Shown here piece by piece: positions 45,300-55,172 of a DNA stretch of 64,000 nucleotides. The DNA is from Primulina eburnea. Lineage: Eukaryota > Streptophyta > Magnoliopsida > Lamiales > Gesneriaceae. The translations under genes were made by a program, and so were the position numbers. Every line of letters begins with the position of its first letter. Positions within the stretch are counted from its first letter, which is position 1. Below the pieces are notes generated by a model. That model did not search any database and had not been told where the DNA came from. It saw only the letters and a list, made by a program, of their open reading frames with translations. The DNA is taken from assembly GCF_022965805.1 (NCBI RefSeq), contig NC_133108.1, positions 23,651,545-23,715,544 on the forward strand. The letters run 5' to 3'.

Positions 45300-47215
45300 T
45301 GTGGGGACCCGGGCTCTAACTCTTTTCTTTAGGATTAAATGGATCATTAATATAAAAAGTGGGTCAAATTTTTGCTTTACAACATTACTTCTAATGTATG
45401 CATACAAGCACAAGTCTTATTTATATTACAACAGACAAACATACCTGGTTCTAGTACATTCATCCAACTAGTGTTTAATACAAAAGAGCAAATAAAAATA
45501 GTCCAAGTCTACTAAAACAACCACTAGTCCTCTGCTGTGCCCGTAGTCTCCACGCTATATCAATCTCGTCTCTGTCTCAACCCAGATCCTGCCCCACCTG
45601 TTGTTATGCACACATATAGACATAACAACAGCCGGAAATTCCGGTGAGAACAATCCCAGTATAAACATGTGTACATGCATATATCAATCTAAACATGAAA
45701 CATGCTATAATGAATGTCATCCATATAAACATGCAATGCGAATCAACCATGTCTGGACTCGACTCGACTAGAACTCTAGGGATCCCGGTGTGAATAAGAC
45801 GATCTATCACCTACCCTCCCAATCGGGGTGACGGTATGTCTTATTCCTAGACTTCGGCCTGATCTGTATCCACATCTACAATAGGAGAATAATCTTCCCC
45901 TAAGCTGTGATATCACCGAACATCTAGAAGTTTGACGGATCTGTCAAGACTCCCTATCTTAAATGCAATGCATAACAATCTGTAAACAATGCATATTCAT
46001 TTCAAAAGATTGGAATACAAGTCTATAAACAAATCACAATCTAATTCAAGATAAACAATAAATCTAGTATGTGATTTTGGTTGGGAAACTCAAATGTGCT
46101 CTCATTTGAGTTATATCTTCCCAAACAAAACACGCATTATACCTTTCGTTGCACAACTCGGTCGTAGTCGAAGTCTCGAAGACGAATCTTACCGATATCA
46201 ATCTGAAATGGCAATGTTGATACATATTCTATCAATCTCTAACTTAACCAAGACATTTATACAATCTATATCTAGTCTTGATACAAGTTGACGGCACAAC
46301 AACGTGTTCTCGCGATACTAATAAATTCGAATCTCAACATATATCAACACATTATCAATCTAAACTCATCAATTCATAATCATCATTAGAAGCACATCAA
46401 TCTGCATATTTTACTTCTAAAAATGCTAGAAAATAGCAACAATAGCATATGGCATCCGTTCTTTGATCCGTTTGCGAATATATCATGTTCAATATGTCAA
46501 GAACACAATATAACTATCATATTACAATATCCCACACATCTCAATCTCAAATCATATAGAAACTGAGTAAAACTTACGTCACCTTGTAGCTAATACGGAG
46601 GGGAGTTCAAAACCGAAATCGGATTAAAGTTTGGGTATCTAAATATTGTAAAACCACAATTTAAAGAACCTAAGAACATGTATTTTCCTTTCTCTGAAAG
46701 TGTCGAATCCTGCTGAAATGAAGAAAGAATCGAAGCAAACTTATATATATCTTGCATGGTTACCAACACATGGCTCATCCTTTGACATACACGTCTCGCG
46801 CATATGCGCGGTCACTACTCGCGCATATGCGCGAGACCTAGTGGTCTCGGCAATGCAGAATGTATCACCTCGCGCATATGCGCCACTTTTCTCGCGCATA
46901 TGCGCCATTGCTACTGGAGGTGTCGCGCATATGCGCCGCTTCTTTCCGCGCATATGCGCCGATGCTACTGTAGGTGTCGCGCATATGCGCCACTTCTTTC
47001 CGCGCATATGCGCCAATGCTACTGGAATTGTCGTGCATATGCGCCACTTATCTTCGCGCATATGCGCCAACTGTTCTGTCCTAATTTGAAGATTTTCTCC
47101 TCTTGTCCATGTATTTCCTATTCTCATCTCAATTAACACTCCTCATTATATATATATGCATACTCATATATTCCGAGTATTATGTCAATGAGAACTAATA
47201 ATCTCGAGCCTTACA
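45300..47215 (-). repeat. 5' LTR of gypsy element 2
   Basis: 1916 bp, homologous to 38536-40407. It starts (minus strand) TGTAAGGCTCGAG and ends GGTCCCCACA. Confidence 0.94.
46796..47068. repeat. GCGCATATGCGC array (gypsy-2 5' LTR)
   Basis: Ten units, nine perfect, in about 270 bp. Spacing alternates near 22-23 and 31 bp. Neighbouring units are linked by TGCTACTG-type spacers. Confidence 0.93.
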
Positions 47216-47220
47216 TTCTT
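47216..47220. repeat. Target-site duplication, right copy (TTCTT)
   Basis: Matches 38531-38535. Confidence 0.9.
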
Positions 47221-47237
47221 GGTATCAGCAAATCGAG

Positions 47238-47344
47238 CCTACACGGACCTTTCCACCGACCCTGACACGGGGTCTGTGTCCTTCATTCTTTTCGAGTATG
47301 CCCTTACAGTATGTACACGGACCTAGACACAGGGTCCGTGTACT
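47238..47344. repeat. GGGGTCCGTG repeat units 2 and 3 in element A LTR
   Basis: TACACGGACC...GACACGGGGTCTGTG and TACACGGACC...GACACAGGGTCCGTG. Each pairs ACACGGACC with GGTCCGTGT to form an imperfect hairpin. Confidence 0.75.
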
Positions 47345-48435
47345 GCGTTTTGTTGGGAATATTATAGGCTTCACTTCTAGGATTGATTCGGAGTTCGAGA
47401 TCATGGTTAGTATGATGATTAAATGAGGTCAAGTCCTGAGCAATCTAGAACGTCATAAGATTTTGATTTGATTCTGTGGTGAGCACGAATACCTACGTCT
47501 AAGTTATGCAGGTTAAGTGTCGAAACTCATATTAGTATGTTGCAGCAGTGGCCCAAGCGAGATCCAACGAATCCCTCAACACCAAGTAAGTATGTTCGAC
47601 GTGCAAAAGAAAATATTTAAGTTTTTGAGGTATGCTAAATATCTTGTGGCCAAATTATGAATGGGTTTGGAAGTCGGTGAACGTGGCCGAGGACCTCTCC
47701 ACCCCGTTAAAGCAAGAATGGGTTTAGATCAGGAATGGAACGCAGTAAAGAATGACCAGGGACCAATCCACCCGTAAAGCATGAACGGGGCTATCATGTA
47801 TGTGGCAGTTGATCTTCCATGTCAGCCTAGTACTGTGGTTTAGTCTGATCAGGCATTTTATGCATAGGTCACTTGCTTTGAAACATTCCTCTACGCAAAA
47901 TGATGAAGTTATGTATGTTAAAGTATGCACAAGTATGCAAGCATGATTAAGAAAAGTTTCACAATATGGCACTTCTATGTTATGTATGCGAGTTCATTCT
48001 TTTATACGCATGTTAAAGTTCCAGTATGTATGACCTAATTTAAAGTAGCAAGTGATTTTATTACGTATTACTCATTACTCCCAATGTATACGTGTTGAAA
48101 CTTTTGACTCACTAGACTTGATCGATACAGGTGCGGATGCATTTGAGGAGACGAGAAGTGGGGACCAAGGAGCTGGCTTGGACTGAGCAGGGGGCTAAAC
48201 CCGAGGACCGCCCAGTTTTTAAGAGTTTATTAAATGTTCAAAATAATATTATTTATGCTACTGATTATGAGATTTTAAACAAGTACTTTTGGCAAATTAT
48301 ATTTTGAGATCTTTGGTTGCAACTCTGTGGAGTTGAACAGTTGTTTTCTCGAATTTTGAAGGTTCACGATTTATTTTAAGAAAATTTTTAATTTTTCCGC
48401 AAATTTTAAGTAGTTAAAGTACGGTACGTTACAGT

Positions 48436-48447
48436 TGGTATCAAAGC
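48436..48447 (+). promoter_or_regulatory. Primer-binding site of element A
   Basis: TGGTATCAAAGC, one mismatch from the canonical tRNA-Met PBS, two bases after the LTR end. Confidence 0.88.
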
Positions 48448-48670
48448 GTGTTCTTGTAAAGGGTTCTGCCTACTGCTAGTCGCAAGAAGCTCACGAAGTC
48501 ACACCTAAAGTCTGTAATTTTTAAGGTTTTAAATTTATGTTATGTAGTAAGCATTTAGTTCTGATTTCAGCACGTGCATATTTTAAAGTTCAAGTACGTG
48601 CATCTTATGTTATTTATATTATGTTCATGCATATTGGGTTTACGTGTTGGGTAAATTATTGGAACAGTAT

Positions 48671-49726
48671 GCCTCCTAGAAGCTTGATTAACCGGGAATA
48701 GAGAGAGGAGAACAGGGAGACTCGCGATGGGGAGAGAGACGCTCCTCCTCCTCCACCGCCAGATATTCAGGCACAGATGCTTGCATGTATGACGCAGTTC
48801 TTCGTACAGTTTGCGGTGAACCAGGCTACAACAAATGCAGGGGCGAGGCCCCGACCAGAAGCGGTGTAAAAGATTTCAGAGAATGAATCCGAAGGAGTTT
48901 GCGGGGACGACTGACCCGATGGTGGCAGGGGGACGTATTACGTCCATCGAAATGATTTTCGACTTCACGGAGCTGCAGGATACAGACCGGGTCAGGTATG
49001 CCATATTCTTTCTAGCAGGGGATGCCAGACGGTGGTAGGAGAGCGCGTCCATATCGGTCAATCTGCAGGCTTTGACCTGGAATGGATTCAAAGAGGTGTT
49101 CTTCTCCAAGTACTTCACTGAGGAAGTACGATCCAGGTTGACCAGGGAGTTCATGGCGCTGCGGTAGGGAGACAGCAGCGTAGCAGATTTTGTGCGAAAG
49201 TTTGAGAGGGGGTGTCATTTTGTACCCGTGATAGCTAATGATGCCCGGGAAAAGCTGAGGTAATTCATGGATAGGTTGCGGCCGATATGTTCGAGTAGCT
49301 GGTCCTACTACATATGCAGTTGTCGTGTCTAGAGCTTTGGTGGCAGAACAAGATCAGAGGATATTGAGGCAGATAGACAGGGCAAGAGGCCCTATCAGGC
49401 GCCTCACCAGCAACAGCAACAACAGAGAACCCAGTTCAAGAGGCCTTACCAAGGACAGTCAGGGAAGAAGCCAGACCAAGGACCGCCTAAAGGCAAGGGT
49501 CCTATCCCGCAGTAGAAGGCTCCGCAGAGACCTGGTAATTTCCCAGTGTGTCAGAAATGCAATCGCCAACATCCGGGGCAGTGTCTATGGGGATCGAGGA
49601 AATGCTTTAAATGTGGAGCTAGTGACCACATGTTATAAGAATGACCACATTGGATGCAACCAACACAGGGAAGAGTGTTCGTCATGCATGCTCAGGAGGC
49701 GAACCCAGACACGACATTGTTGACAG
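48671..49726 (+). pseudogene. Element A gag
   Basis: Starts MPPRSLINRE then a stop. Further segments read PPPPPPDIQAQMLACMTQFF, MNPKEFAGTTDPMVAGGRI, FLAGDARRWW-type (TGG to TAG at 49037), FFSKYFTEEVRSRLTREFM, VADFVRKFERGCHFVP and a zinc-knuckle pair (CQKCNRQHPGQC, then CFKCGASDH with the last Cys lost) near 49550-49640. The end GRVFVMHAQEANPDTTLLT runs to 49725, the last codon before the candidate intron. At least five stops or shifts. Confidence 0.85.
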
Positions 49727-49903
49727 GTAAACTATTTAATTGAGCACCATATTTCTTTGCCATGCATGTGTTGGAATTTCATTTGGGTTTATTAGTATTC
49801 TAGTAATATTTTTTGGGTGTCATGGGATATAAATTTCTTCTATGCCTGAGAATAAGGTTAGAATTTTGAGGAGATAAGTTTGTGTTGTGCTAACGCCTCT
49901 CAG
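49727..49903 (+). other. Candidate spliceosomal intron in element A (gag/protease junction)
   Basis: A 177-nt segment, ACAG|GTAAAC to CTCTCAG|AAAAT, AT-rich, with a TGCTAAC branch-point consensus at 49888-49894 (rather close to the acceptor). Removing it joins LLT to ENILIKRLATKALIDSGAT in one frame, matching the continuous protease start of related chromoviruses (T-G-N-I-F-I... ALIDSGAT). Unspliced, the frame meets a stop 6 codons in. Not present in gypsy-1 or gypsy-2. Confidence 0.68.
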
Positions 49904-50326
49904 AAAATATATTAATAAAGAGACTAGCCACGAAGGCCCTGATAGACTCAGGAGCCACCGCTCCTTTATTTCGGAGACATTCGCTAGTCACCTGGACGTC
50001 AAGTTTATTGGACTCGACGTGAGCTATTCATTGACAGCCCCGTCAGGGGAAGAATTCTCGGCTACTAGCGTGGTCAGAGACATCGATCTGGAACTGCAGG
50101 GCCACCTAGTGTACGCCGATTTGATTGTATTGCCGATGCCAGAATTCTGGGAATGGACTGGCTGACGAAGAACAGAGTTCTTATCGACTTCCAGAAAAGG
50201 TCAGTGTTAGTAAGAACTTTGGGTATGGAGCAGTTTCTCTTTGAGCCAGCTAGATGGAGGAGTTTTCCTCGCATGATCTCTTGCATGTAGGCGTGGAGAC
50301 TCATTCACAAAGGGTGTCAGGCTTTC
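49904..50326 (+). pseudogene. Element A protease
   Basis: ATKALIDSGAT holds the catalytic Asp. A one-base loss follows, before SFISETFASHLDVKFIGLD. VRDIDLELQGHLVYADLIVLP continues, then a short deletion at MPEF before GMDWLTKNRVLIDFQKRS. The end reads MEQFLFEPARWRSFPRMIS. Frames change at least twice. Confidence 0.85.
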
Positions 50327-51618
50327 TTGGCCAGTGTTGTTTCTGCACCTGACGTACCCACTCCGTATATATCTGAAGTACCAGTAGTCAGAGATTTTCC
50401 TTACGTCTTTCTAGATGACGTCACATGTCTCCCACCAGAGAGACAGGTGGAGTTCGCCATTGATCTTATACCAGGCACTGTGCCAATATCGAAGGCACCG
50501 TACCGACTAGCTCCAGCGGAGATGTTAGAGCTCAAACAGCAGATACAAGAGCTTCTCGACAAGGAATTTATCCGCCCTAGTTCTCACCTTGGGGTGCACC
50601 AGTACTCTTCGTAAAGAAGAAGGATGAGTGCATGAGGCAGTGTATCGATTACCGAGAATTGAACAAGATAACGATCAAGAATAAATACCGGCTTCCAAAT
50701 ATCGAGGACTTGTTTGATCAGTTGCAGGGAGCCACAATGTTCTCAAAAATAGACCTTCAATCGGGGTATCATCAGCTGAAAGTGAAAGATGCACATGTTC
50801 ACAAGACATCCTTTAGAACCAGGTATGGGTATTACGAGTTCTTGGTGATGCTGTTTAGACTGACGAACACTCCAGAAATTTTCATGGACCTCATGAACTG
50901 AGTATTTCAGCCTTACTTAGACCAGTTCGTCATAGTATTCATTGACGACATTCGTATATACTTGAAGAGCCACGAGGAGCACAGTCAGCATTTGAGGACA
51001 GTTTTACAGATCTTGCAGAGTCGCAAGTTATTTGCGAAGTTCAGGAAGTGTGAATTTTGGTAGGAGAAGGTAGTGTTTTTGGGCCATATAATATCTAGCA
51101 GTGGTATTGAGTTGGATCCAGCAAAGGTGATAGCCGTTAAGGAATGGGTTGAGCCGAATAATGCTTCAGAGATCCGTAGTTTTCTGGGTTTAGCAGGTTA
51201 CTACCGTAAGTTTATTCAGGGGTTTTCGTCAATAGCAGTGACGCTCACCTCAATGAAAAAGAAGAATGCTAAGTTCGTGTGGGGTGGCGAGTGCCAGAAG
51301 AGCTTCGATAATTTGAAGCAAGCTCTTATCTCTGCGCCAGTGTTAGCCATACCATCGGGGCAAGGAAACTTCGTGTCATACACCGATGCATCTAAGCTCG
51401 GTTTAGGTGCAGTTTTGATGCAGCATGGTCGGGTGATAACTTATTCTTCCAGGCAGTTGAAGGTGCATGAGAAGAACTACCCGACTCATGATCTTGACTT
51501 AGCCGCTGTCGTCTTTGCGTTGAAGATATGGAGACACTACTTGTACGGCAAGAAATGCCAGATATTTACTGATCACAGGAGTCTCAAGTATTTCTTCACG
51601 CAGAAATAGCTGAATATG
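50327..51618 (+). pseudogene. Element A reverse transcriptase and RNase H (truncated)
   Basis: [20 protein letters not shown] leads into [67 protein letters not shown] (catalytic Asp pair kept, following residues changed), [13 protein letters not shown]. RNase [45 protein letters not shown], then a stop at 51607 and loss of homology near 51618. Frameshift near 50580 and stops at 50899 and 51061. Confidence 0.9.
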
Positions 51619-51877
51619 ACCAGTTTTGCTGCGGGTGATTCCACCCAAGAAACTGCACCTCCACATGGAGGTTCTTGTGATTTAATTTTTCATCCACAGC
51701 AGGTGGAATGACAGGAGGAAAGCCGGAGCCATGAATGGAGGCCGCTGTTGGCCGAAGAAAATGGGCGGTTCTATGAAAAGAATTGCCGGCCGTTTTCTGA
51801 GGACTCATCAGCTCGTCCCTCTCTTCCACGATCAAGTTTGCCTGCAATGAAGAAGAGCTCGATGATGCACCCGCCAT
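51618..51877 (-). pseudogene. Plant mobile domain (PMD)-like gene, 5' part
   Basis: The minus strand from ATG at 51877: MAGASSSSSSLQANLIVEE, then RDELM, RTAHFLRPTAASIHG, and VEVQFLGWNHPQQNW before the break with element A. The VEERDELM and 'AHFLRP' to 'F-x-GW-x-x-PQ-x-x-W' layout is that of plant mobile domain proteins (MAIN/MAIL or phosphatase-7-long-form annotated genes and their transposon relatives). Only about 86 codons remain. A TATA box and a leader of about 85 nt are intact upstream. The 3' exon of such a gene lies at 58879-59256. Function in family members: genome stability and transposon silencing, or transposon-borne. Confidence 0.6.
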
Positions 51878-51962
51878 TGTTGAACACAATTTTCTTCAAG
51901 AAAAGGATGATGGATTTGAATGAGACTGAAAGTTTTGCAATGAAAAGAAAGAATTTGAGGAG

Positions 51963-51975
51963 AGTATTTATAGAC
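51963..51975 (-). promoter_or_regulatory. TATA box of the PMD-like gene
   Basis: Minus strand GTCTATAAATACTC, about 90 bases upstream of the ATG at 51877. Confidence 0.6.
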
Positions 51976-51980
51976 GATTA

Positions 51981-52240
51981 GTGAAATATTCCATGGAACG
52001 ATTATTGAAAAAGCAAAATTAATTCACCAAATCCTTGTAGGATTTTGTTTGGGAAAATGGTGATACACCACCATTTTTATTACCATTTATTAAATTTAAT
52101 TTTCAAAATATTATAAATAAAGTTTTAATGTTTTATATATAAATAGTAACAGAATTTATTTATTTTACTTTTGAAGAGAAGCTAAAATGAACTGAAAATG
52201 AATTTTTCAACCATTTTTTTAAAATAGGTTCTACATTTTT
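51981..52240. repeat. Duplicated promoter-region segment, copy 1
   Basis: About 260 bp starting GTGAAATATTCCATGGAACG, nearly identical to 59243-59503. In copy 1 it lies upstream of the PMD 5' part; in copy 2 it abuts the PMD 3' exon. Confidence 0.9.
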
Positions 52241-52619
52241 TTTTCTAATAAGTGTAAATTTTTCGTTCAAAATTTACCAAAATATATATATATATATATA
52301 TAGAAACAAATTTTGTTCGTACTCTATATAAATATCAGTAATAATATAAAAATCTAGAATGATGAGTAAATATGTGCTGGAATGAATTAAAATTTATAAT
52401 TTGATTTTTAAATTACAAATTCACTTGATATTTATGAAATTTGTAATGCGAATTAATTAATAGAATCTGTATATGTTGGTAACAAATATGTACATTGGAT
52501 ATGTGAAATCATCAGCGGTTCATCGGTAATATTTATGATTATTTTATATGTACAAACTTTTAATTGGGAAAAAAACAGTAATGATTCATATATGATTTAA
52601 ATATAAAATATCATTTTGG

Positions 52620-52768
52620 TAGATACTTTAATTAAACAAATTATAAAGCAACTAAAGATTAAATATAAAAAAATTTAAATTTAATTTTCTATAAATGAGT
52701 TAGATTTAAAAAAAAATCATTATTTTTCTAAAAATGAATATGCGTTGGATTTTTCTTTAACAATATAT

Positions 52769-52858
<90 letters not shown>

Positions 52859-52960
52859 TTAATTAATAATCTAGCTCTTTACTAAATAATTTGCAATCAA
52901 TTTGGTGAATCCTTAATTAATTTTACAAACGTAATTTCAAATACTCCTTTTAACCTTCCC
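52620..52960. repeat. Duplicated segment, second block, copy 1
   Basis: Shared with 60495-60812: TTTAATTAAACAAATTATAA to AATTTTACAAACGTA, with a TA run in the middle of both. Together with 51981-52240 it shows one larger duplication later altered by indels. Confidence 0.85.
52762..52858. repeat. (TA)n microsatellite
   Basis: About 95 bases of TA with a few A or C interruptions. Confidence 0.92.
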
Positions 52961-53795
52961 TAAAACTTATATCCTTAAATATCCATTAATATTGTTTATA
53001 AACTCATCCAAATTCTTGAATATTCGAAATTTTTAAATATAAACAGTTGTAATTTTTAATATTATGACTAAATTGAAATTTTATAATAATAAAAAATTAT
53101 CACACTTAATATTTTATTTATTTCCTGTTTATAATTATATGCAAAAATGCAATACAATCGAATAATATAATTATTTTTCTAAAAATGATACTTTATGTAT
53201 TGTTTGAAGAGTGATTCACGGATTGTTATTTTTTTTTAGTTTTCAATAAATGAATTTTAAAATCATACAACTGAAACACATATATCTAGATATTAATTTG
53301 AAAATGCTTTCCAAAATTTGGGCATAATAATTAATCTAGAATAATCCTTTGCATATATTCTATATCGCACATGGTTGTCGTCATAGTTACATTGCATGAT
53401 ATGAGACTTGTCGTCATTAATTAATTTGGAAATTATATGATTCATGCATTGCTCGTCTAAAAATTAGGCATGCATAGGGTAACAGCGAGTATTCTGGCCA
53501 ATTAAGTAAAACATAGAACTTGTAAATAAAACCTTAATTTCATGTTAAGTAACCCAAATCCCTTACCGTAACGCAACTCTTAGAGTACGTACAGGGATTC
53601 GATCAAACTCCATAAAAAAAACCTATATCTAATAATTAAGAGATCAACAAGGATTTCAAAACTCTATATATAAAAAAAATAAAAATTAACCATCACAATT
53701 TTATATATATTTGAGATCGATCGATCAACAAGGAATTCCAAAATTTGCAACACACACACACACACAGACACAGCATGCATAGGTAGCAAACGAAA

Positions 53796-54593
53796 CTAAA
53801 ATATGCGATCAATTGTAGGTCGAGCCGAGGGAATTGGCATCTCAAAGCGGCAGAGGGGGCAATAGGGACTAGTGCTGAGCCATCTTGTGATGCAATCCCC
53901 GTGAAACATATGGGAGCACGGCATACATACACCCTTGTCGCAACCGATCACGAAGTCTTCCAAACAGATTGAGCAGCTTGTCCCACGACTTGTATCAACA
54001 ATAATCTCATTCTTAAGAATCGATGAATGCTTCAAAGATTCGATGGATGCTTGGCGGCTAATATCTGCACGGCTAAAAAAAGTCCCATGATAGACGGGGT
54101 CACGCTCCAAATCTCGGATATCTACACGATGGTTTGTATTCCTATTAACAATTTGTTTGTGGATGAGAGTAAAATCGATGTGAAGGTGCAACTTCATGTT
54201 GGACATGGGTCTGGTGACGAGAGTGTTCCAGGCCTCTTCTACTGCCTTCATGGCCAGGGTTTTTCGATCCGAAATCGATAAACGAAAACCTACGAGACCT
54301 CGATTCAGTGCACGGAACATTCTCTCTTTTTGGGTGGAGGTAATTGATGAGGGGTTGAACTTGATCATTTTCGGACTTAATTCGTTCCAACTCCATACCC
54401 ATGGATCTAACGCCGTCGAATTTTCCCGTATAATCCATTGACGATAGTGGTGTCTACCAGTAAACCTGAAGATTACTTGAAACTCATGGTATACTGATAT
54501 AGAAGAAGAATAATGGGGTACTGGGACTACGTTTGTTGTGTATTGTGTGATGAAATATGGAGGAGTGTATTCTTTGAAACGTCCGAAGCTCAT
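53796..54593 (-). CDS. RING-H2 zinc finger protein (likely E3 ubiquitin ligase)
   Basis: Single open frame of 265 codons, ATG at 54593, no stops. The C-terminal RING-H2 (about residues 207-248) is complete: C207-x2-C210, C226-x-H228-x2-H231-x2-C234, C245-x2-C248, in CSICLEDF... CSHMFHGDC... PYCPLC. Such domains bind E2 enzymes and transfer ubiquitin to target proteins. The N-terminal 200 residues (MSFGRFKEYTPPYFITQY onwards, with basic and Trp-rich stretches) show no signal peptide or membrane segment and no domain I can name. The TA-rich sequence at 54665-54690 offers a TATA about 80 bases upstream. It is the only apparently intact host gene in the window; intronless structure is common in this family. 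Confidence 0.85.
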   Translation of the reverse strand: MSFGRFKEYTPPYFITQYTTNVVPVPHYSSSISVYHEFQVIFRFTGRHHYRQWIIRENSTALDPWVWSWNELSPKMIKFNPSSITSTQKERMFRALNRGLVGFRLSISDRKTLAMKAVEEAWNTLVTRPMSNMKLHLHIDFTLIHKQIVNRNTNHRVDIRDLERDPVYHGTFFSRADISRQASIESLKHSSILKNEIIVDTSRGTSCSICLEDFVIGCDKGVCMPCSHMFHGDCITRWLSTSPYCPLCRFEMPIPSARPTIDRIF

Positions 54594-55172
54594 ATCGTAT
54601 ATACGTACGTTGTTCTATGAATAACGTTTGAGCAAGCTAAGATTAATTCATATATATATGCACTAAATATTTATATATATATATAATTCTCCTAGTTTTT
54701 CTCGACGACCATCCATTAATCTTTTTAAAGTAGTTACTATAAATATATATGATTCAAAGAAGAAATCATTACTATTAGGATACAATATATTTTGGTTACC
54801 TTATTTATTATGATTTAAATAGATTGATCAAGGTCATGTTTGCAAAATCGCCAAGATTCCATAATTCTCCTAGTTACTTTTTCTACACGAGCTGAGCATT
54901 CATTAATGTTAATTAATTGGAGTTCTCAAAAAAATTAATTAATTACCATAAATATTAAATACGATTCAAACAATAAATCAAGAATATTAGTTGCCATATA
55001 TGATTCAAATACATTCAATATTCTTTATCACAAAAATATTCCTTATTAATGTCATCTCATAAATTTAAAATAGCTAGGCACAACAAATTCATCTGATTCC
55101 TCTATTTGAAAATCCCAAAAAGTGAAAATAAACATTTATTTCGAAATATATTTATAAATTTTCTTGGTCGAT
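54594..55172. other. Intergenic AT-rich sequence between RING-H2 and glycosylase pseudogene
   Basis: Probable RING-H2 promoter on the left (TATATATAAATA on the minus strand near 54673-54686). TTTTCTCGACGA/TTTTTCTACACGA phrases repeat near 54694 and 54867, together with ATAATTCTCCTAGTT. No coding sequence recognised. Confidence 0.6.

Larger units (their letters stand above)
38536..47215 (-). mobile_element. Full-length Ty3/gypsy chromovirus 'element 2', minus strand
   Basis: 8680 bp: 5' LTR 47215-45300, PBS 45294-45283, gag-protease-RT-RNase H-integrase-chromodomain (45038-40507), PPT 40423-40408, 3' LTR 40407-38536, TTCTT duplication. The protein ends IEEATWETEADMQQKHPEL, the chromodomain style of Tekay-like chromoviruses. 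The LTRs are similar but differ by small indels and CpG changes. Lesions in the coding region are few: a TGA near the start, one frameshift near 42455 and a CAG-to-TAG stop at 41137. Confidence 0.95.
37057..48433 (+). repeat. 5' LTR of element A, interrupted by gypsy element 2
   Basis: Begins TGTAGGGCACAAATTC and ends GTACGTTACA. About 2.69 kb without the 38536-47215 insertion and one TTCTT copy. The second half has the GACTCACTAGACTTGAT motif (48107-48123) and a GGACC...GAGGACC stretch common to the other LTRs. No TSD can be tested because the 3' end is missing. The left boundary rests on TG and on the end of readable ORF X. Confidence 0.8.
37057..51618 (+). mobile_element. Ty3/gypsy chromovirus 'element A', plus strand, 3' truncated
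   Basis: 5' LTR (37057-48433, interrupted), PBS TGGTATCAAAGC at 48436, then gag, protease, RT and RNase H, breaking off in RNase H at about 51618 against plant-mobile-domain sequence. Integrase, chromodomain and 3' LTR are missing. The protein style is Tekay/Del-like ([23 protein letters not shown]). Many stops make it older than the gypsy-2 element nested in its LTR. A likely intron lies at the gag/protease junction. Confidence 0.88.
52241..53795. other. AT-rich intergenic sequence
   Basis: No gene seen. Contains a TA microsatellite (52762-52858), a second duplicated segment (about 52620-52960, matched at 60495-60812), and a CA run near 53751-53767 downstream of the RING-H2 stop codon. Confidence 0.7.
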
